DNA from: Phaeodactylum tricornutum CCAP 1055/1
Taxonomy: Eukaryota; Bacillariophyta; Bacillariophyceae; Surirellales; Neidiaceae
Assembly: GCF_000150955.2 (NCBI RefSeq)
Contig: NC_011670.1
Location: forward strand, 248,001 to 312,000
Direction: 5' to 3'
DNA length: 64,000 nucleotides
Below are positions 41,801 through 53,816 of this stretch, in pieces; within the stretch, counting starts at the first letter, position 1; the number at the start of each line of letters is the position of its first letter. Below the pieces are notes generated by a model. It was not told the origin of the DNA. It did not search any database and saw only the letters and a list, made by a program, of their open reading frames with translations. Made by a program: the position numbers and the translations under genes.

Positions 41801-44800
41801 TTGGCTGATAGTCATCAATGTACTCACCTTCGTTTCATTGGATGTACCCTAGTGCCTATCGAAAGATTTTGCTTAGTATCATAAGAGATTTATGCGAGCA
41901 CGATGGTACATGCGAAGACTGGTGTGGAGAAAGCCCTGGTTTTGACAACCGAAGCCATCAAAGCGTATCATCGAAGTCATCGTTTGCTGGAATACCGCTC
42001 ACGTCGCTGAAAGCTCTATATGCAATGAGAGGAAGCTCACGGTCAGGACTAAAGAACAGGGATTTTGCGACTACTTCACAGGGTGAAGGTGATTATAGAG
42101 CTTCAATAATGCGGTCTAGAGGGCTGCGGGAAATCAGTGATTCAGAAGAAGCATCTTTAGAATCTTCAGTGCGATCAGAAAGTAGCGAACAATCACCGAA
42201 GCGTGTCAGCCAATCACTTCGAATCCTTGGTGAAGCCCTTGCCAATGGGACAACAAGACCAACCAAGAAAGATTTTTTGGCTCCAAATTTGAATGTATCA
42301 CTCCACCGCGCAACGTCCCGGCCTACGAAAGGTGATTTCTTGCCAAGCAACTTGAGTGCGTCAGTGCACAACTCAATGGATGCGAGTAGACACAAGAGCA
42401 AGCGGGAACCCCTATCCAACTCTCTTCATCGGATTACTTCCGAAGAGCCGAAACTAAGTTCCAAAACACGACTTGGCAGGGATGATACCAGCATCGCTAG
42501 CGGCGAGAACAGCACTCACAAGCATGGGGTTGCCGTTCCATATTTCGAAAAGCTGTGTTGGGTATGTGAGAAACTAGACTATCCATACGAATATGCTGAC
42601 CTTGTGGGATCTCAGTTCCTGTCACTGGACGGAGCAAGTCCAGTCACGCATGTCGACGGTCATGTGCCGACAATGGACGAATTGGTCGAGTTCCTTGCTC
42701 TGGCGTTTATCTGCATTACAGAGTACGCTGATATTTCTGTCATCTTAATTGATGACTTCCAGTGGGCTGATTCGTTTAGCTGGAAGATTTTTCGAGAGCT
42801 TTGTCAACGAGGCAACAAACTGCTGTTAATATGCGCAATGCGCTCTCATGATAAGCAAGCGCTCAGGCGACTCTCAACTGCTGTAACTCAACGAAGCCAG
42901 CTCCACTCAAAAATGACCGAAATATCTTTGACTTCACTCGACACAGACGACATTCGAGAGCTGATGGCCCATGTTCTTGGACACAAAGAAGAGCTTATTC
43001 CCGAATCGCTTTGCACAGATGTTTTTCAAAGGACTGGAGGTTTGCCTGTATTCGTCATTCAGGTTCTCGAAAATATCAAAAGGGCAAAAACAGTTGAGCT
43101 TGGCGAAGATGGACGATTGCAATGGAACGCTGCAGGTTTGAAAGAAAAGGTAAGGTCACGCGTGCTATGGCCGATAACTTCAGTTAATTCCCGTCTTACG
43201 AGCACAATTTGGAATATTTAGAGAGCGATTGGATCAAATAAAGCAGGTGCAGTAATGGAAGAGACTTTTTTGAGCCGATTTGACGGCCTAGACGTACAGG
43301 TGAGGAAAGTCCTTCAGACTTGTGCAGTTCTCGGGTTGACATTTTCTTTTGCAGACGTCGTTCAAGTTCATCCAGAGATGGAAGAAGCCGACATTGAATA
43401 CGCGATGTGCTCCGCTGTTGATGAGATGGTTCTTGTGGAACAAAATGACGAAGATGAAGAAAGAACTTTAATCTCTGCTGCCAGCAACGGCGACTTCGAT
43501 GATTCAATATCGAATTTCCTTGCCGCCAGTAGAGCCTCGACAAGCGGCAAAACGCACGATGAGCGCTTTTTTCAATTTAGCCATGCAATGTGGAGAAAAA
43601 GCGTACTTACAACGATGTTGAAGGAGAGAAAGATTGAAATACATCGCTTGATTGCAGAGGCTATGGAAACAGACAAAGTATTAATCTTGGAAGAAAGCGA
43701 TATAACACGACTGCTTACTCTTTTTGACCACTGGAAATCGTGCGGCGATTTTTCGAAGTCCGCGCCACTTGCATTAGTTGTGGGTGCTCGTTTGGAAGAA
43801 TGGGATTTGTCTGCACAGAGTTTAGAACTCTATGAAGACGCTTTAAGTATGGCCTTTGACAGCGTTGAAACTCACGAGGACATGGAAGCTATTAATGATG
43901 AATGGGTACAGGTTTCCGCAAGACCAATTGTCTTGGATCTAATTCTCCGATTACATATTCGAATCGGGCTCTGTCATCAACGTTTAGGTGATGAAAGCGA
44001 AAGTATCGCTACGTTCGAAGACGCTTTCAACATTATGAACACATCTTCAAAGTTTCCTGGTATAAGCAGATCCCTCATGATGCCAATAATCTCCTCACTC
44101 TGTGTGCTCAAACTGGAACACGATGTACAAGATAGTGAAGGCAAAGAAGAGCAAGAACAACTTCTGCAGCAGTTTCTTTGCGAAGCGACTATAAACGGTA
44201 ATCCTGTTCACATCGGTCGTGTTTTAGCACTCCAAGCAATGTATCATGCCAAAACTGGCTCCCTCGATCGAGCGCTTGACGATGTTCATCTTTTACAGAA
44301 AAAGTATGACATCCAAGAGAATTCTTTCGATATGATCACTGAATATGGACGGGACTTTGCCCTTGAGTGCTTCTCGGAAAGTGTTCAATGGATATATTTG
44401 CTTGAGAAACATGACGCTGCATCGGACCGTGCCGACTTAATAATGGACCAATACCTGACTTTGATCGACCCAATAGACGGCGAAAGTATGATGGCGATCC
44501 TTCTGCCTATACTGAATGTTCTCAAACTTTTGAACCGAGCAACTGATGCAGATTGGCTGTTGAAGCGACATATAATCAACCCGGCTCACGACCAGGCCTT
44601 TCATTGTGACTTTTGGGTTCCTCTTTTTAATCCACTAGCTTATCTTCTCGAAGTTGTCGTGATGGAAGAGAGCGAAGACTTTGACGAACAGGTGTTGCAA
44701 GAGATGGAGCTCTGGGTATTGGAGGAAGAAAACAGCAAATTTGATTTTGATCTTGAGTACAAGGCGCACACGCTCATGGGGGAACTTTGCTGGAGGCTAG

Positions 44801-44940
44801 CCAACTTTAAAGAAGAGAACAATCCAACCCGTGGACCGCTCATTGACAAGGCGCGCGACTTTCTTACCCCGGTAGCGCAATACCCTCATGGTGAGGTCTT
44901 TCTTAGGAATACAGCTCAAGCTTTGCTTGAAGTATTGTAA
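38832..44940 (+). CDS. Soluble-adenylyl-cyclase-like protein: two class III cyclase domains, STAND-type ATPase, helical repeats (4 exons)
   Basis: Exons are 38832-40496, 40566-41770, 41853-43149 and 43222-44940, giving 1961 residues. Order: a Ser-rich, disordered N-terminus; cyclase domain 1 at about 375-570 (LLFVDMSGFTKLS and ILKFAGDAFFAEW carry the two metal-binding aspartates); cyclase domain 2 at about 693-860 (RIGATFGKVYCGVVGG, VMGAPVNLAARLM); a P-loop at about 913 (GESGTGKSS); a Ser/Arg-rich insert; a Walker B-like LIDDFQWAD at about 1253; and a helical C-terminus. This is the layout of animal ADCY10 (sAC), which makes cAMP and is switched on by bicarbonate. In diatoms cAMP has been tied to CO2 response. 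The protein is probably cytosolic, since there are no membrane segments. Activity and CO2 sensing are inferred. Confidence 0.87.
40497..40565 (+). other. Intron 1 of the sAC-like gene
   Basis: GT-AG intron of 69 bp in phase 0 (donor GTATGC, acceptor TCCGTAG), joining GEAIDQ to VSIAADVA within cyclase domain 1. Confidence 0.88.
41771..41852 (+). other. Intron 2 of the sAC-like gene
   Basis: GT-AG intron of 82 bp in phase 2 (donor GTATGA, acceptor ACCCTAG), joining QRIPL to SAYRKILL. Confidence 0.85.
43150..43221 (+). other. Intron 3 of the sAC-like gene
   Basis: GT-AG intron of 72 bp in phase 0 (donor GTAAGG, acceptor TATTTAG), joining GLKEK to RAIGSNKAGAVMEE. Confidence 0.85.
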
Positions 44941-45009
44941 CAAGTAACGACAACTGTTTCCATCTTACATGATCTTTGGGAATGGTCGCTTGCAGAAATA
45001 ATTAAGCTC

Positions 45010-46836
45010 TTATACATTAACTGACTGGTCTTTGTTCTCTAGCTGGGCCAAGAATTCTTCGCTACCTAGATCCAGTAGTTTGGCGCTCATGCCGTCTACG
45101 GTGTCATTCATTTCACGTTGATAGGCACTCATCTTGTCCCGTAATTCCACGCGGCTGGTAGACAAAATTCGAACAGCAAGAAGTCCAGCGTTCATGGCGT
45201 TTCCAATGGCTACCGTCGCGACGGGAACGCCCCGTGGCATTTGCACAATGCTATACAGGGAATCCACGCCACTTAGAGTAGAAGTTTTAACAGGGACGCC
45301 GATGACAGGCAGGGATGTCATGGAGGCCACCATGCCAGGTAAATGCGCGGCCCCACCAGCACCCGCAATTATAACACGCAAACCACGACCTGCGGCGTTG
45401 CGACTATAAGACATGAGTTTCTCCGGAGTACGGTGTGCCGAAACAATATCGACTTCGTAGGGAATGGAAAAAGTTTTGCATATGTCTGCTGCAGCCTGCA
45501 TTGTGGGCAAGTCGCTCTGAGATCCCATGATGATGCCTACAAGTGGCGTTGATTTCAGCGAGCCGCCGGGCAAGAGCGACACGGGAACGCCTTCAATGGC
45601 CAACAACGCGGCCAGATCATCATCGAGTTCACTATGCGAATTGGCCGTTACGTTAATATGTCCCATTTTCCGTCCCTTCCGACAGCTTTCCTTACCGTAC
45701 CAGTGTACACTTGCTTTCTTCATAGACAAGGCCGCGTCTGACGAACGAATAGTTTCTTCCATGGAATTGGAGTGCGCTCCGAGGACGTTGACCATTGCGG
45801 CCGCCTCGACAACCATGTCTGTACTGCCTAGTGGTAAACCACTAACACCTCGCAAGTGATTTTCAAACTGTGAGACAGCACAAGCGTCCTGCGTATAATG
45901 TCCGGTATTGTGTGGTCGCGGAGCTATTTCATTTACCAGCACTTTCCCATCTTTGGTCAAGAATAGTTCTACGCCAAACATGCCACTAGCGCCGGCTCCC
46001 AGCGAATCAATCGCTCGCGCCGCAAGGGCTTCACACACATGTCGGGTTGATAAACTCACGTTCCGTGCTGGCGCCAAAACAACTCGACACACGGAATCCT
46101 GCTGAATGGCGTTGACGGCGGGATACGAGGCTGTCGTGGTCCCGTCACTGGAACGCACGACCATGACGGCAATTTCCATGCTAAAATCGACCCAGCCTTC
46201 GGCGTAAACGTCTAAATCTTCCGCCGACGTATCTTGTACACCTAAACTCGTCAGTGCTTCTTCAATAGCAGCAATCTCGTTCGTTTTCAAAACAGCGTTG
46301 CCGCGTCCGTCGTATCCGCCTTTGCGCGACTTGAGCATGAGCGGGAGACCCAGCGTATCTGCAGCTTTTTGAATTTGCCCGACGCTGTACGTTGCGGCAT
46401 AGGGAGGCAACGGAATGTCACCGTGCGCTTCGAAGTGCGACTTTTGCACAAACTTGTCCTGAATGATGCCCAATACTCGTGAAGAGGGTTGCACGTTGAC
46501 ACCTTGAGCTTCTAAAGCCGCCAAGGCTTGAACATTGATGTGTTCAATCTCCACAGTCAACACGTCAATATCGACTGTTTCTTGTACGAGCTGATTGATC
46601 TTGGCGGCATCTTGTAAACTACCCTGGACAATGCGACTATGAGGAACGACCTGCGCCGCCGGTGAGGCTGTTCCCAGGGCGTCTAAAAAGCTCATTTGAA
46701 TGTTCAAACGCGGCGCTTCCAAGGCCATCATACGACCTAGCTGTCCACCACCGACGCAGGCTACCTTCAGACACGCTTTCTTGGGCGCACCAGCAGTAGG
46801 GTTATTGCCACCAACCGCCAGTGCATTTGAAACCAT
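45010..46836 (-). CDS. Phosphoribosylaminoimidazole carboxylase, PurK-PurE fusion (ADE2 type)
   Basis: A 608-residue bifunctional enzyme of de novo purine synthesis. The N-terminal ATP-grasp part (PurK) turns AIR into N5-[13 protein letters not shown] at about 30, [12 protein letters not shown], and [14 protein letters not shown]. The C-terminal class I PurE part isomerises N5-CAIR to [25 protein letters not shown] with the catalytic histidine, and [12 protein letters not shown] followed by VIGVPV. All key motifs are intact. The fusion is the arrangement of fungal ADE2 and plant enzymes. The ATG at 46836 is used; the frame opens upstream only through TTG. No clear plastid signal is seen. Its stop is 69 bp from the stop of the convergent sAC-like gene. 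Confidence 0.95.
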   Translation of the reverse strand: MVSNALAVGGNNPTAGAPKKACLKVACVGGGQLGRMMALEAPRLNIQMSFLDALGTASPAAQVVPHSRIVQGSLQDAAKINQLVQETVDIDVLTVEIEHINVQALAALEAQGVNVQPSSRVLGIIQDKFVQKSHFEAHGDIPLPPYAATYSVGQIQKAADTLGLPLMLKSRKGGYDGRGNAVLKTNEIAAIEEALTSLGVQDTSAEDLDVYAEGWVDFSMEIAVMVVRSSDGTTTASYPAVNAIQQDSVCRVVLAPARNVSLSTRHVCEALAARAIDSLGAGASGMFGVELFLTKDGKVLVNEIAPRPHNTGHYTQDACAVSQFENHLRGVSGLPLGSTDMVVEAAAMVNVLGAHSNSMEETIRSSDAALSMKKASVHWYGKESCRKGRKMGHINVTANSHSELDDDLAALLAIEGVPVSLLPGGSLKSTPLVGIIMGSQSDLPTMQAAADICKTFSIPYEVDIVSAHRTPEKLMSYSRNAAGRGLRVIIAGAGGAAHLPGMVASMTSLPVIGVPVKTSTLSGVDSLYSIVQMPRGVPVATVAIGNAMNAGLLAVRILSTSRVELRDKMSAYQREMNDTVDGMSAKLLDLGSEEFLAQLENKDQSVNV

Positions 46837-47231
46837 GTTATCAGTAGCAGAAAAAGATGATTGGATCAAGGAAAGCAAGAATGTTACTGTAAATCACATG
46901 AGCACAGATTTCCAGTGGTCTGCATTCTCGTGCTTTTCACACTCAAAAATGGATGGCTTGGATTGCTAGCTATCAACGCGATATTGAATAGAGGAAAATC
47001 TCGCGTTGTTCGCCTGACGTTGTACTTACGAACTGACCTTTCTATCCTGACGCACGAATACGTGGCACTAAACATTGTTTTCATGCAAGAAAGTGAAGAA
47101 CGGCATTATGATTATAAATATAGGACTGAAGGGTATTTAAAATTATGTTTAAGGATACAAAAAGCGAAATATTTAAAATTGTGCAGCTACATTTCCATCG
47201 AAGAGATCAAGCAAGACCTCTCATTTGCACT
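46837..47231. other. Intergenic region
   Basis: About 395 bp between the ADE2-type gene and the end of the vigilin-like gene, both on the minus strand. AT-rich, no supported gene. Confidence 0.5.
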
Positions 47232-50200
47232 TTACTGTAAGTTGCCCATGAGTTGTGCTACTTTCGTGCATGCGTCAGACTCGTATCGCAATTCCGCATT
47301 AAGCTGATGGTCCGCGGGGTCGGAGCCGACGGATGTGGCATCCCAATCATCGTCTGAGACCATGCTGACGAACGAACGGCGTTGTTTGACGTCGTTCGAG
47401 ATTTCACCGGCCATTGTAGGAATTTGAACGATCGTCGACCAGGAAGGGCTTTCGTTTTTAGTATTTTCTATAAAAGTCGATGTAGAACTCGTTTCTGTTT
47501 TCTGTTCGTCCGCCCCTGAGTCGAGCACTGGGAAATATTCAGTCCATGATGATACACCTTTTTTCTTTACATTGCGTTGGGTTTGTGGCACCTGTTCGCG
47601 ATGTACCTTTGACTGAGATTGTACTGCCATTTCTATGAAATGGCTACCGGGATCGTTGCTTCGTTCGAGGTTCTCTGACTTTAGTACAGCATCGGAAAGC
47701 AGCAGCTCACGGATCTTTGCAAGGGTTGCCTGCCGTTTTCCAGGGGAGCCACCTTGCACAAGTACACAGCATGGAGATTGCCGCTCTACATTGACACGGC
47801 AGCCAAATTCTGATTGTAATGAGCGAACAGTGGACCCTTTCGTACCAAGGATCACGGAAATTTGATCGTGCCGCAACGGCATTGACTCGCTCATGTCGGC
47901 TTCTTCCCGGGCTTGCTGACGGAAAGCTATCCATTCCTGGATTGCTGTTTTGGCAGCGGCAACAAAGTCTTTCTCGCCCGTTATTCGAAGACCTTTGACC
48001 GGTGTATTTCGCATGGTTTGAATGTTCACATTGTGAGTTTCGGAAAATTTCTTGATGTTGGCACCTCCGCGCCCGACGAAGGCCGGATAGTATTGTTCCG
48101 GAATCTCACAAAATACACATCGCTGCCGCTCTTTCTCTAGAAAATCTTCTACTTCCTTCCGGCCGTTATCGAAGCTTTGCTCATTTTCCGACGAAATAAC
48201 AATTTTTCTCTTGGTACTATCGACATCGATTGAGCATCCAGTGCGCTTGCGCAGCGCGTTGATATTTTTACCGCCTTTTCCTATCGTAGTAGCTACCAGC
48301 CAGTCTTCGGATGATTCGAGTTCAATCACATGAAGTCGGCTTAACGATAATTGCATTCGCTTCTCAATTTCATTCTTCGCCTTGGAAACTTTGGAGGCTT
48401 CTTGGGCGAAAATCAGAATCGCGTGTGTGTCCCGATCTAACAGGACAGATGCACCACCCGAAGCAGATGAAACCTCAGCCAGTACCGCAACTTGTCCTAT
48501 AGTAGATAGCGAAGCCGGAGGGACGGCAAGCTGCGTGAACGACGAATCAAAAATAAAACCAAAAAGGGAAAATAGCTGGAGCTTTGCGCCCTTGACCTTT
48601 TCTCGCTGACCTGTCACAACAATGGCTGCTGCGCTTTCGTCCACCGATAGCTCAACACCCGAATTCCTTTTAATACGTGTGAAATGGGATAAATCTTTGC
48701 AGGCATCCTGCATCTTGTGAAAGTAGTCTATATCCAACACAATTCGTCCTTCATAGATACCATACAACTGCTCCTTCAACAAGGCGACAGCGTCATTGAC
48801 ATCATGCCTACATCCGCGTACCGTAACCTTGGTTTCACCTACACTTATGCGCACGGGGACAGTTTTTTGAATCAGTGCTGCAAGTCTAGCACTGATCAAA
48901 CCCTTAGATTGCTCTTCCGAGACGTCCAGACTTTCGACTACGGAAGCAGTCAAAAGCAATCTTGCTATTTCTAAGTTGCAATCCTCCACAGCATCTGCCG
49001 TCCCACGAACCGTCACATGGTCATTTGTCCGATGTACTTGGACTGTGACGCCGTATTTTTTTTCCAAGTCGATCCTGGTTTTGCCACCGCGACCAATGAC
49101 GACACCGGCACCGTCTCGATTCAGTGGAATCTTGGCGACTCTGTGGCCTTCACCGCCGTATAAAAAACTGTTCACTGCAGCTGTAGCTTCATTGACCCTG
49201 TCCTGAGGCCCTCGTACCGTAACGACTTGTGTTTCCCGATTCGAACTGAGTTGCACGCCAAATGAATTGGAGAATTCGACAATCGGGCTCTTTTTACCCC
49301 CCTCCAATAAGACTTTCAAATCATCGACATCTACCGCAAGTTCTGCAATGTAATTTTCTGAAATGACATCTCGCACCAACGATGCGGCTTGCGGCAGACT
49401 CTCCGCACTGCCGCGCAGGACAATTTCGTTCGTGTCGTCTTGAGTAAATAATTTGATATTCAACTTGTTCATTTCTTTTATCTTTGAAGAGCGCAATACG
49501 GCGGCAACCACGGAATGGTACGTCTGAGCGTCCAGCTTCACACGTTCCAATTGATTGTCTCGGACCATTGCCTCAATCTCCGCCTGCAAGGCTTGTATTG
49601 GCGCGGCCTCGAGTCCACCAATGGTTACGATGCCCCCGTCACGATCAATAAGCAGTGTTGCTGCGGGATGATTTTGCATCAATTTCCGAATGTTGGTCCC
49701 ACTCGGTCCAATTAAGAGTGGAATGACCAAAGGATCGACCCGAATTTGGACAATCAGGTTTTGTACACGTGCAGCCTCCTTCTCTACCATGGATACTGCT
49801 GTTTCCATGTACATGGCCTTCCCTCTGAGTACAATACTACCGCCTTGGTCCCCTTTGTCGCCCACGTTGACGGGTAGCGCACCAGGAGCAATAGTTTGAA
49901 TCGCGTCGTTAATGACTTTATGTGTGGCTTTGATACCCAGGCCACTCTGATGCAAAAAGACTTCTTGCACGTTTCGATCCACTGGTACCGTTTTCACGAC
50001 TCGCTCGTGGTCGGCCATGATTTGTTCGATTTCCTGTACGGCTGCAGTGACGTTGTCCACCGGTCCGGTAATTTCCATCTTTGTCGTGGCGGTGGTAGAC
50101 ATGCTATTGGTCTCATTGCTGTGATCGTTGCTCGCACTGCCACTCGGATTCCTAACGTCCATGGTCACTTGATGCGTCTGTACCATGCGGGTAATGTTAT

Positions 50201-51429
50201 TTCCTTTTTTGCCCAGGATGACCGATGCTGCGGCGGCGTCTACCGCCACAGTTTTCGTCACAATCCGCCAAAGTTCCATTTCGTGCTGCACGCTGTCCAA
50301 GTCGACCGGGATCCCACGAAGCCGTACCAAGTGCTGCTTTTGATGCTTGCCCCTTTGAATGTCGATGTAGACGTGGGAATAGCGGGATCGCAAATCCTCC
50401 AGAGCGGTAATGTGTTTAGTGGTCCAGTAGGCCACCGTACTGGTGGAAACAAGGGTGGATAAGTCGCGTTCCGTTGTATCCACTATACGCTGGACGGCCG
50501 GTAGGGTGCATTCCAAAGCCTGGTGCGACCCCTTCAAGGCGAGTTGGTGTCGTTCCCGATCAACGTCAATGGTCACGCCGTACTTCTGCATCCACGCCCG
50601 TACATTGCTTCCGTCCTTGCCAATGACCCGACCTAGTTGAGCCGGAGGACAGTCTACGAGCACCTTTTGGAGTTCCGCGACGTCGCAACCGAGTTTCCGC
50701 GCCGTGCGGGTCGTTTGCAAGGTATCTCTTAGCGCGGCAATCTGTTGCGTTTGCGATTGCAGCGACCCGCGCAAACTCGCCGTGAGGGCCTTTTCGCACC
50801 GTATTGCGACGTCAGCGGCCGTGTAAGTGTTGCACACGCAACGCGCGGCTTCCAAGGAATGTATTCGCCGGAGCAACGCCTTTTCCTCGGCCAAGGAGAG
50901 ACTGTGCGTTTCACGGTATGTTTCCAGTGTTCTGTGGGAAGAAAAGGATCGAATTCTAGTGAGAAAATCGCGCTACCGAGCGAGTGCGACTGGAGCGAGG
51001 GGGCACCGATGTGTCGGCGTTTTTGTGGCGTTGGCGATGGTACGTACCGGAGTTGTTCGTTCACGTCCGCGAGGGGTTGCCGGGGTCGTGGAGGGATAGC
51101 GACCAAGAGACGTTCCAGTTCTTTTTGACTCTTTCGGAGTTCCAACTGTTCCCAAAAAGTAGGTTGGTGTGAAAGAGTACACAACGTGAGCGAGTGAAAT
51201 GGAATCAAACGGTTGGACTGGGATGCATTGCTTCACACATCCTTCCACACACAACAAAGTGACAATGCCCGGCAGTCTCTCTGTCGCCAACTCGCGCATG
51301 CCGTCGCATCGTCCGACCTACCTGCGTCGTTGCTCGCAACTGTATCGTCCGAGCCAGGCGACTACGCAGTTCTGTCTCGGCGGGAGATTCCTCGGTTGCC
51401 GGTAAGGAGGGTTTGGCATCCGCCGTCAT
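47232..51429 (-). CDS. Vigilin/Scp160-like multi-KH RNA-binding protein (3 exons)
   Basis: Exons on the minus strand are 51322-51429, 51048-51145 and 47232-50931, giving 1301 residues. The N-terminal 130 residues form a coiled coil. At least seven KH domains follow with a readable GxxG loop: RVIGKDGSNV, VILGKKGNNI, LLIGPSGTNI, VVIGRGGKTR, TTIGKGGKNI, AFVGRGGANI and VILGTKGSTV. Several degenerate KH units lie between them. Vigilins bind mRNA on ribosomes and at the ER and affect translation and mRNA stability. The last 170 residues are Ser/Gln-rich and disordered. The two small N-terminal exons were found from donors GTAGGT and GTACGT and acceptors GGAACAG and CCCACAG; frame continuity supports them. 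Confidence 0.85.
50932..51047 (-). other. Intron 2 of the vigilin-like gene
   Basis: GT-AG intron of 116 bp in phase 2, joining DVNEQLR to TLETYRETHSL. Confidence 0.75.
51146..51321 (-). other. Intron 1 of the vigilin-like gene
   Basis: GT-AG intron of 176 bp in phase 0, the longest in the window, joining QLRATTQ to LELRKSQKEL. Confidence 0.75.
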
Positions 51430-52202
51430 GGTACGAGATCGAGAGGACAGAATGTGCGAAGCGGCGCAATTGTTCTAACGGGTGTCTATCCGGTGTGTCC
51501 CCGACTGAAGTGTGCCAGCGGATCGGTTGTAGCGAAGGTGACAATAGAGAGGTTTACCAATACGGCGGAAAACGAACCGACCAAACCTTTCGTATAAGCA
51601 ACCTCGACCCGATGCGTCCGTCACATACAAACGAGCCGCCCCCGTCGCGTACTTTAATGGGTTTGTGGGGTCCGACGGCGTGGGAAAACGAGTGCTGCCG
51701 GGCCCAATGGCTCGGCATCGGTGTTCCCCATGGAACCGTAAGTAGTCATGTTTGGTCATTCTCAATGACCAATCCGACGAATGACACTTTTAAATACGAT
51801 AGAATGTCTCCGCAAATTTTCAAAACTCCCACAAAAGAATGTTCTTGCGCATCACCCACGGTTCGACTCCATCGTGTGCGCCCAATGTCCGGCGTCTGTC
51901 AGCCTTGCCACGGTACACATCCCGAACCCGCCATCCCCGCCAGCCGGTCTAACAGTAACAAACAGTAACCATAACCAAAACCCCTCTTCCGGTTTCGGAA
52001 CCTATGTACGTCGGACGGACCACAGCGCACCCTTGGACCGGAGATGTGTTGTCCGTCCCTCCCCAGCCATTCGGTATCTTGTGTCGCTGGTTTTTGGATC
52101 CGTTCTTTCCGAAACGTATACATTGTCATCATCATCACAACCAACACACGACCAAACACTATCACTACTTCTACAACTACCAGAAAACGTGTATCGCCCT
52201 GC
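51430..52202. other. Divergent promoter region, vigilin-like gene / SAICAR synthetase gene
   Basis: About 770 bp between divergent starts. Long open frames cross it on both strands but their translations look non-coding, so I leave them out. Confidence 0.5.
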
Positions 52203-53816
52203 ATGACGCTCCCTACCGTCTATTTGCTTTCGGGGACGGAAGACGGCAGTGCGTTTGCTCAAGAAGTTTGTTTAATACTCGCCGCGCGATTCGACATGCC
52301 CAACGTGCAAATCCGCTCCGCCTCGGTACCTTTCGATCGACTCCTCCCTGCATCCTCAGGTCCACAACAACAACAACAACAAAGCAGCAGCAGCTTCCGT
52401 TGAGATACAGCAGTAGTGACACTGCCGATGAGGACGGCACCGGAAATCCGACGACTCCATCATGCCTCTTTGTCTGTCTCGGACCACCGACGGCGACCAC
52501 TTCCACTCTGGAAGCCGAATCGCCCTTTCCCATTATTACGCTGCCCACGCCCAGTACTGGGAATGACGTGACTACACCATCCGCGGCACTCACTGCCGCA
52601 CTCTCTATTGCCAAATGCTGCAGTCTGGCCGACGCCGCCCTCCGACAAACGGTGGCCCGGGTCATCTTTCGTACACGCCAAGCCCGTCTGGTCCAGGACG
52701 CGCAGTGGCGTACACAGTCATCACGGTACCAATCCCGCATTGCCGGCTGCTTTGATCGGAACCAACAAATTACCGGGGACCTGGTGACTACCACCGGTCG
52801 CTTGCGGGGCAAGGTACGCGATCGGTATCCCGGAACGAAAAGCTTGGCCCTCGTCACCACCGATCGACAGTCCGGCTTTGATCGGATGCTGGCCCGAGTG
52901 CCCTACAAGGGCGCCGTCCTCAATTTGACCAGCGCTTTCTGGTTCGAACAAACCGCTCACATCATACCTAATCATCTCGTTTCCGTGCCACACCCTTACG
53001 TAAGCGTTGTGAAACCCTGTCAACCCTTTCCAATCGAGTTTGTCGTCCGGTACGTAATATTTCCCACAAGCGCGTTGTTGCCAATGGACTAGTCAGAACG
53101 TCCCTCATATGTGTGCTAAATAACCTTATTTCTCTTTGTCTATTCTGTGGGACCATTTCTTGAAACATCACAGCTCGTACATGACGGGTTCCACGTCCAC
53201 ATCCATTTGGAGAAACTACCAGGAAGGGGTACGGTCCTATTGCGGACACGATCTTCCCGACGGCATGACGAAGAACCAAAAGCTGGAGTGCAACATTCTG
53301 ACACCTACCACGAAAGAAGAAGACCACGATCGACCCATCTCACTGGTCGATATTGTCGCCGAAAACTGGATGACGCAGTCGGATTTGGACGTCTGCGCCG
53401 CTGCGGCACTAAAAGTGTTCGCGCTCGGCCAACAGGTTGCCGCTGCTCACGGTCTCATCCTGGTCGATACCAAATACGAATTCGGTAAGGACGAACACAC
53501 GGGTGAAATCTTACTAATCGACGAAGTGCACACACCCGATTCGTCCCGCTACTGGTTGGCGAGCACGTACGAGGAGCGCATCGCTGCCGGAGAAGAACCC
53601 GACAATATCGATAAGGAATTCTTGCGTCTGTGGTTCCGATCGCAGTGCGACCCCTACAACGACGAGACACTACCGGAAGCACCGCGAGACTTGGTGTTGG
53701 AACTAGCTCGACGGTACATTTTACTGTTTGAAATGATCACTTGGAAGGACTTTGATTTTGATGCCGTCACGGGTGAAGATGAAATTACCAAGGCGATTGA
53801 AGCAAGCATCCATTGA
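52203..53816 (+). CDS. SAICAR synthetase (PurC) with degenerate PurE-like N-terminal domain
   Basis: The C-terminal 330 residues are a SAICAR synthetase, which joins CAIR and aspartate: LRGKVRDRYPGTKSLALVTT, SGFDRMLARVPYKGAVLN, SYMTGSTSTSIW, then LVDTKYEFG and LIDEVHTPDSSRYW. One sure intron lies at 53050-53173. The N-terminus starts MTLPTVYLLSGTEDGSAF and continues with CLFVCLGPP and FPIITLPTP, a PurE-like fold in which the SAHRTP histidine and the GGAAHLPG loop are replaced, so it is probably inactive. The frame changes between about 52326 and 52394, across a CAA/CAG microsatellite. I infer a short intron (for example 52326-52393), but a repeat-length shift or sequence error is possible. 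With that intron the protein has 473 residues. Confidence 0.82.
52366..52393 (+). repeat. CAA/CAG trinucleotide microsatellite in the PurC gene
   Basis: A short run of CAA units followed by CAG units, exactly where the reading frame of the PurE-like segment changes. Confidence 0.7.
53050..53173 (+). other. Intron of the SAICAR synthetase gene
   Basis: GT-AG intron of 124 bp in phase 2 (donor GTACGT, acceptor ATCACAG), joining FPIEFVVR to SYMTGSTSTSIW. Confidence 0.9.

Noticed and set aside
51213-51968. A 251-codon plus-strand open frame
   Set aside because: It begins antisense to exon 1 of the vigilin-like gene, crosses the divergent promoter, and its translation is Cys/Ser/Arg-rich without domain character.
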